Assembly: GCA_902796215.1 (NCBI GenBank)
Contig: CADBNY010000067.1
Location: forward strand, 1 to 25,466
Direction: 5' to 3'
DNA: 25,466 bases
Origin: an uncultured Erysipelotrichaceae bacterium
GTDB taxonomy: Bacteria; Bacillota_I; Bacilli_A; RF39; UBA660
The notes under the pieces were generated by a model that ran no database searches, had not been told where the DNA came from, and was given only the letters and a program-made list of their open reading frames with translations. Both the position numbers and the translations under genes were made by a program. Below are positions 23,172-25,466 of the stretch, one piece after another (positions within the stretch are counted from its first letter, which is position 1; each line of letters opens with the position of its first letter).

Positions 23172-24435
23172 AGAAGAATTTAAAAAATTCGCAGATCATC
23201 ACGAACAAATAACTTTTCATCAAACAGAAGAATGGGCTAATCTTAAAAAAAATAATGGTTGGGCCTCTTATTATGTAGGATTAAAAGAAAAAAACAATAT
23301 TTTAGCAGCAGCACTCCTTCTATCAAAAGAAATTCCTTTTATACGAAAAAAAATGTTTTACTCACCAAGGGGATTTTTAATTGATTATAATGATATAAAA
23401 ACTTTAGAAATCTTCACAAAAGAAATAAAACAATTTATAAAAAAAGAAAAAGGAATTTTCATAAAAATTGACCCTTATGTAGAATATCAAGAAAGAGATA
23501 ATAACGGAAATATTGTAAAAAATGGCTATAACAACAAAAAAGCAGTTGAAAATTTAAAAAAATTAGGATATAAATTCTTTGGATTTAATACTATGCAAGA
23601 TACTCTTCAACCAAGATGGATGCATGTAATTGAAATTAACGGAAAAACAGAAGAAGAAATACAAAAAGATATGGAATCAAAAACAAGACAAATATTACGA
23701 AAAAACGAAAAATCGAGTATCAAAACAAGGGAGATAAAAAAAGAAGAATTACCCATTTTTAAAAACATCATGGAACATACTGGTGATAGAAGAGATTTTA
23801 TTGATAGACCATTATCCTATTATGAAGCAATGTGGAATGCACTAGAACCAAGTGGAATTTTAAAAATACTAATTGCTGAAATAGATTTTAATGAATATGA
23901 AAAAAACACGAAAAAAGAATTAGAAGAAGTAGAAGCATCCTTAAAAGATAGAATATATAAACATGATAATAAGATATTAAAAATGAATGAAAAAAAATAT
24001 GAGTCAACAAATAAGCAGGACAAAGACTCAATTGAAAGATTAAATAAACAAATTGAAAAAATAAGAAAATATAAAGAAAAATATGGAAACAAAAAAGTTT
24101 TAGGAACAATCTTATTTTTAATATATGGAAATGAAGTATTATCTTTATTTGGAGGAACAGATGATAACTTACTACAATTTCAATCAGCATATACTGTTCA
24201 CTATGCAGGAATTAAATACGCAATAGATAATGGCTACAAAAGATATAATTTTTATGGTATTACAGGTGATTTTTCAGAAAAAAATCCCCTTTATGGACTA
24301 TATTTATTCAAAAAAAGTTTTGGCGGACACGTTGTAGAATTAATAGGAGAATATGATTTAGTAATTTCAAATTTTTGGTACAACGCATACAAATTAGCCT
24401 TTAAGCTATATCACTATTTAAAAAAGAAAAAATAG
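23149..24435 (+). CDS. FemA/B/X-type aminoacyltransferase (peptidoglycan bridge), second of pair
   Basis: Paralogue of the preceding gene with the same architecture in 428 residues: FHQTEEWANLKKNNGW (23-38), YSPRGFLIDY (71-80), IFIKIDP (103-109), TLQPRWMHVIEI (152-163), a coiled-coil arm at about 249-312, and the final GLYLFKKSFGGHVVELIGEYDL. SD AAAGGAG (23135-23141) lies 7 bases before the ATG, inside the upstream gene, so the two are co-translated. Pairs of Fem enzymes normally act in sequence, each adding its own residue or residues to the bridge, as FemA and FemB do in staphylococci. This enzyme may act after the first gene's product. A terminator follows the stop codon. Confidence 0.9.
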   Translation: MKLVNLNKEEFKKFADHHEQITFHQTEEWANLKKNNGWASYYVGLKEKNNILAAALLLSKEIPFIRKKMFYSPRGFLIDYNDIKTLEIFTKEIKQFIKKEKGIFIKIDPYVEYQERDNNGNIVKNGYNNKKAVENLKKLGYKFFGFNTMQDTLQPRWMHVIEINGKTEEEIQKDMESKTRQILRKNEKSSIKTREIKKEELPIFKNIMEHTGDRRDFIDRPLSYYEAMWNALEPSGILKILIAEIDFNEYEKNTKKELEEVEASLKDRIYKHDNKILKMNEKKYESTNKQDKDSIERLNKQIEKIRKYKEKYGNKKVLGTILFLIYGNEVLSLFGGTDDNLLQFQSAYTVHYAGIKYAIDNGYKRYNFYGITGDFSEKNPLYGLYLFKKSFGGHVVELIGEYDLVISNFWYNAYKLAFKLYHYLKKKK

Positions 24436-24458
24436 TATTTCAAGATACTATTTTTTTT
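24429..24458. terminator. Terminator after the fem pair
   Basis: AATAGTAT (24431-24438) pairs with ATACTATT (24445-24452) around a 6-base loop, with flanking A and T runs to 24458. The stop codon of the second fem gene lies in the 5' arm. The A-rich 5' flank also makes it usable from the minus strand. Nothing else is visible up to 24491. Confidence 0.8.
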
Positions 24459-24491
24459 ACACAATTACAATTAAATATCAAGCAAAATAGA

Positions 24492-25385
24492 CTAACGATC
24501 ATATTTTTCCAATCCATATTTAGCAATAATATCAGCATAATGATCAGTAGTACTCTGATTTGGATTAGGTGTATATCCCTCCAAAAAAGACCTATAATCT
24601 TCTAAATTATTACTCCCTTTGCATTCTGGATGATACAAATATAAAACATTTGCATAATCTTCAATACATTCCTCAACACTATCATAAGTCCGCATTGCCT
24701 CACTTGTACCAATAACATTCCCATTTTCATCCCATTGCATAACATTGCTTTGTGTTGATTTTCTTTTTTTAGACCAAGCAGAATCCTGCTCTTCAATAGG
24801 TTTACCCATATCAGTATTTATTCCAAGAACATTATTATTTCCAGATAAAGTAGATCCATCATCATTTGTTTTTTGAGGAGTATGCATCCATCCACTTTCA
24901 TTAATAACTTGAGCAATTAATAAAGAATTCTTTAATCCATATTTTGAATACTGGGAAGAGTCAACAATTTTAGCCACTTTCTCAATCCATTCTTGTTGTG
25001 CAGCAGAATCGCCTTCATATGCCCTATCTCCCAATTCATAAAATGACGATGCTTGAGTATTACCAAGGGTAGTAGAACCTGCCAAACTAATAGCTTTTTT
25101 AACCTGATCATCTGTATTTTGATAATTACTATTTGTACTAGATAAAAAGTTCTTAGTACTATTAGCAGATTCCCTCATAGCTGAAATTTGTTCTTTTGCT
25201 ACTTTTTCTAATTCCTCCTTACAGTTGTCAGCAATAGGTCCCATAAAAATAGATTCATTAGCTAACTGCTTTTGGCAAGTTGCAATAGCTGTTTCAGCAT
25301 TTCCTATTCCAGTATTTAAATTGTTAACATCTCCGATTGCATCATTAAATATTCCATAATTGGAAACATTAACTGATTCATTCAT
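24492..25385 (-). CDS. GH73-type glucosaminidase with N-terminal WXG100/LXG-like helical domain
   Basis: Predicted peptidoglycan hydrolase cleaving between N-acetylglucosamine and N-acetylmuramic acid. The catalytic domain (about 140-297) shows the family pattern: LLIAQVINESGW with general acid E163, NNNVLGIN at 183-190, TYDSVEECIEDYANVL at 233-248, and a C-terminal SFLEGYTPNP...YADIIAKYGLEKYDR segment. The first 100 residues are unusual: no signal peptide, no membrane helix, but two or three amphipathic helices rich in Asn, Glu and Ala, resembling the N-terminal targeting domains of type VII secretion substrates. No WXG motif is present. The frame is open to GTG 25394, but AGGA at about 10 bases favours ATG 25385. 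It converges on the fem pair. Confidence 0.85.
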   Translation of the reverse strand: MNESVNVSNYGIFNDAIGDVNNLNTGIGNAETAIATCQKQLANESIFMGPIADNCKEELEKVAKEQISAMRESANSTKNFLSSTNSNYQNTDDQVKKAISLAGSTTLGNTQASSFYELGDRAYEGDSAAQQEWIEKVAKIVDSSQYSKYGLKNSLLIAQVINESGWMHTPQKTNDDGSTLSGNNNVLGINTDMGKPIEEQDSAWSKKRKSTQSNVMQWDENGNVIGTSEAMRTYDSVEECIEDYANVLYLYHPECKGSNNLEDYRSFLEGYTPNPNQSTTDHYADIIAKYGLEKYDR

Positions 25386-25410
25386 TGTAATCACATCCTA
25401 AACTATAATA

Positions 25411-25439
25411 ATTGTACTAAAAAAGCAAGAAAAAGTCCA
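25411..25439 (-). promoter_or_regulatory. Candidate promoter of the glucosaminidase gene
   Basis: On the minus strand TGGACT (25439-25434), 17 bases, TACAAT (25416-25411). The -10 is good and the -35 matches four of six consensus bases. Nothing else is seen in the remaining bases to the window edge. Confidence 0.35.
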
Positions 25440-25466
25440 CCAAAAATATTACAAAAGAACTAAAAA

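Noticed and set aside
1..25466. Mycoplasma-type code (TGA as Trp), suggested by the lack of TGA stops.
   Set aside because: All conserved Trp positions read TGG and no gene is interrupted by an internal TGA. The sporulation genes also argue against a Mollicute.

Overview
The window reads as chromosome from a low-GC, Gram-positive, endospore-forming member of the Bacilli. The DNA is strongly AT-rich. Sporulation genes are present (spoIVA, a spoVIF-like gene and an alpha/beta-type small acid-soluble spore protein), together with the Bacilli division regulator ezrA, a tyrS T-box and two Fem-type peptidoglycan-bridge enzymes. TGA is almost unused as a stop codon (one case, immediately followed by TAA and TAG), but Trp is TGG, so the code is standard. 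This suggests, as an inference only, an uncultured gut lineage near the Mollicutes/Erysipelotrichia branch (RF39-like). No mobile element, CRISPR array, rRNA or tRNA gene was seen.

Left block (1-5300). After a partial gene end (1-57) come, on the minus strand, an HU gene and a two-gene membrane-protein operon (846-1742, then 500-844). Divergent from it on the plus strand are der, a translationally coupled small SHOCT-like gene, spoVIF-like and spoIVA. The hup/spoIVA/der association is also known in Bacillus subtilis.

Middle block (5300-14500, all minus strand). In transcription order it holds ezrA; thiI and the spore protein gene; ackA; prsW with a zinc ribbon; and an operon of a degenerate acetate-kinase paralogue, nrnA, engB and a membrane-anchored protein. 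The degenerate paralogue has lost most acetate kinase catalytic residues while keeping the fold's landmarks, and is the most unusual gene in the window.

Right block (14500-21540). rpsD (plus strand) has a textbook promoter and a structured leader. On the minus strand are trmB; then lipoprotein, 386-aa charged protein, DUF948 (ytxG-like) and ytxH as an operon; then tyrS behind a complete T-box; then a membrane-anchored beta-propeller-like protein. ackA, sspA, thiI, ezrA, rpsD, tyrS, ytxG/H and trmB also lie in one neighbourhood in B. subtilis, so this is an old conserved backbone with lineage-specific insertions.

End (21540-25466). A small coiled-coil gene and two overlapping Fem-type ligase genes (plus strand) converge on a minus-strand cell-wall glucosaminidase. 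That enzyme has no signal peptide and carries a helical N-terminal domain resembling type VII secretion substrates.

The only gene-free stretch over 300 bases (17937-18285) is the tyrS T-box leader and its promoter.
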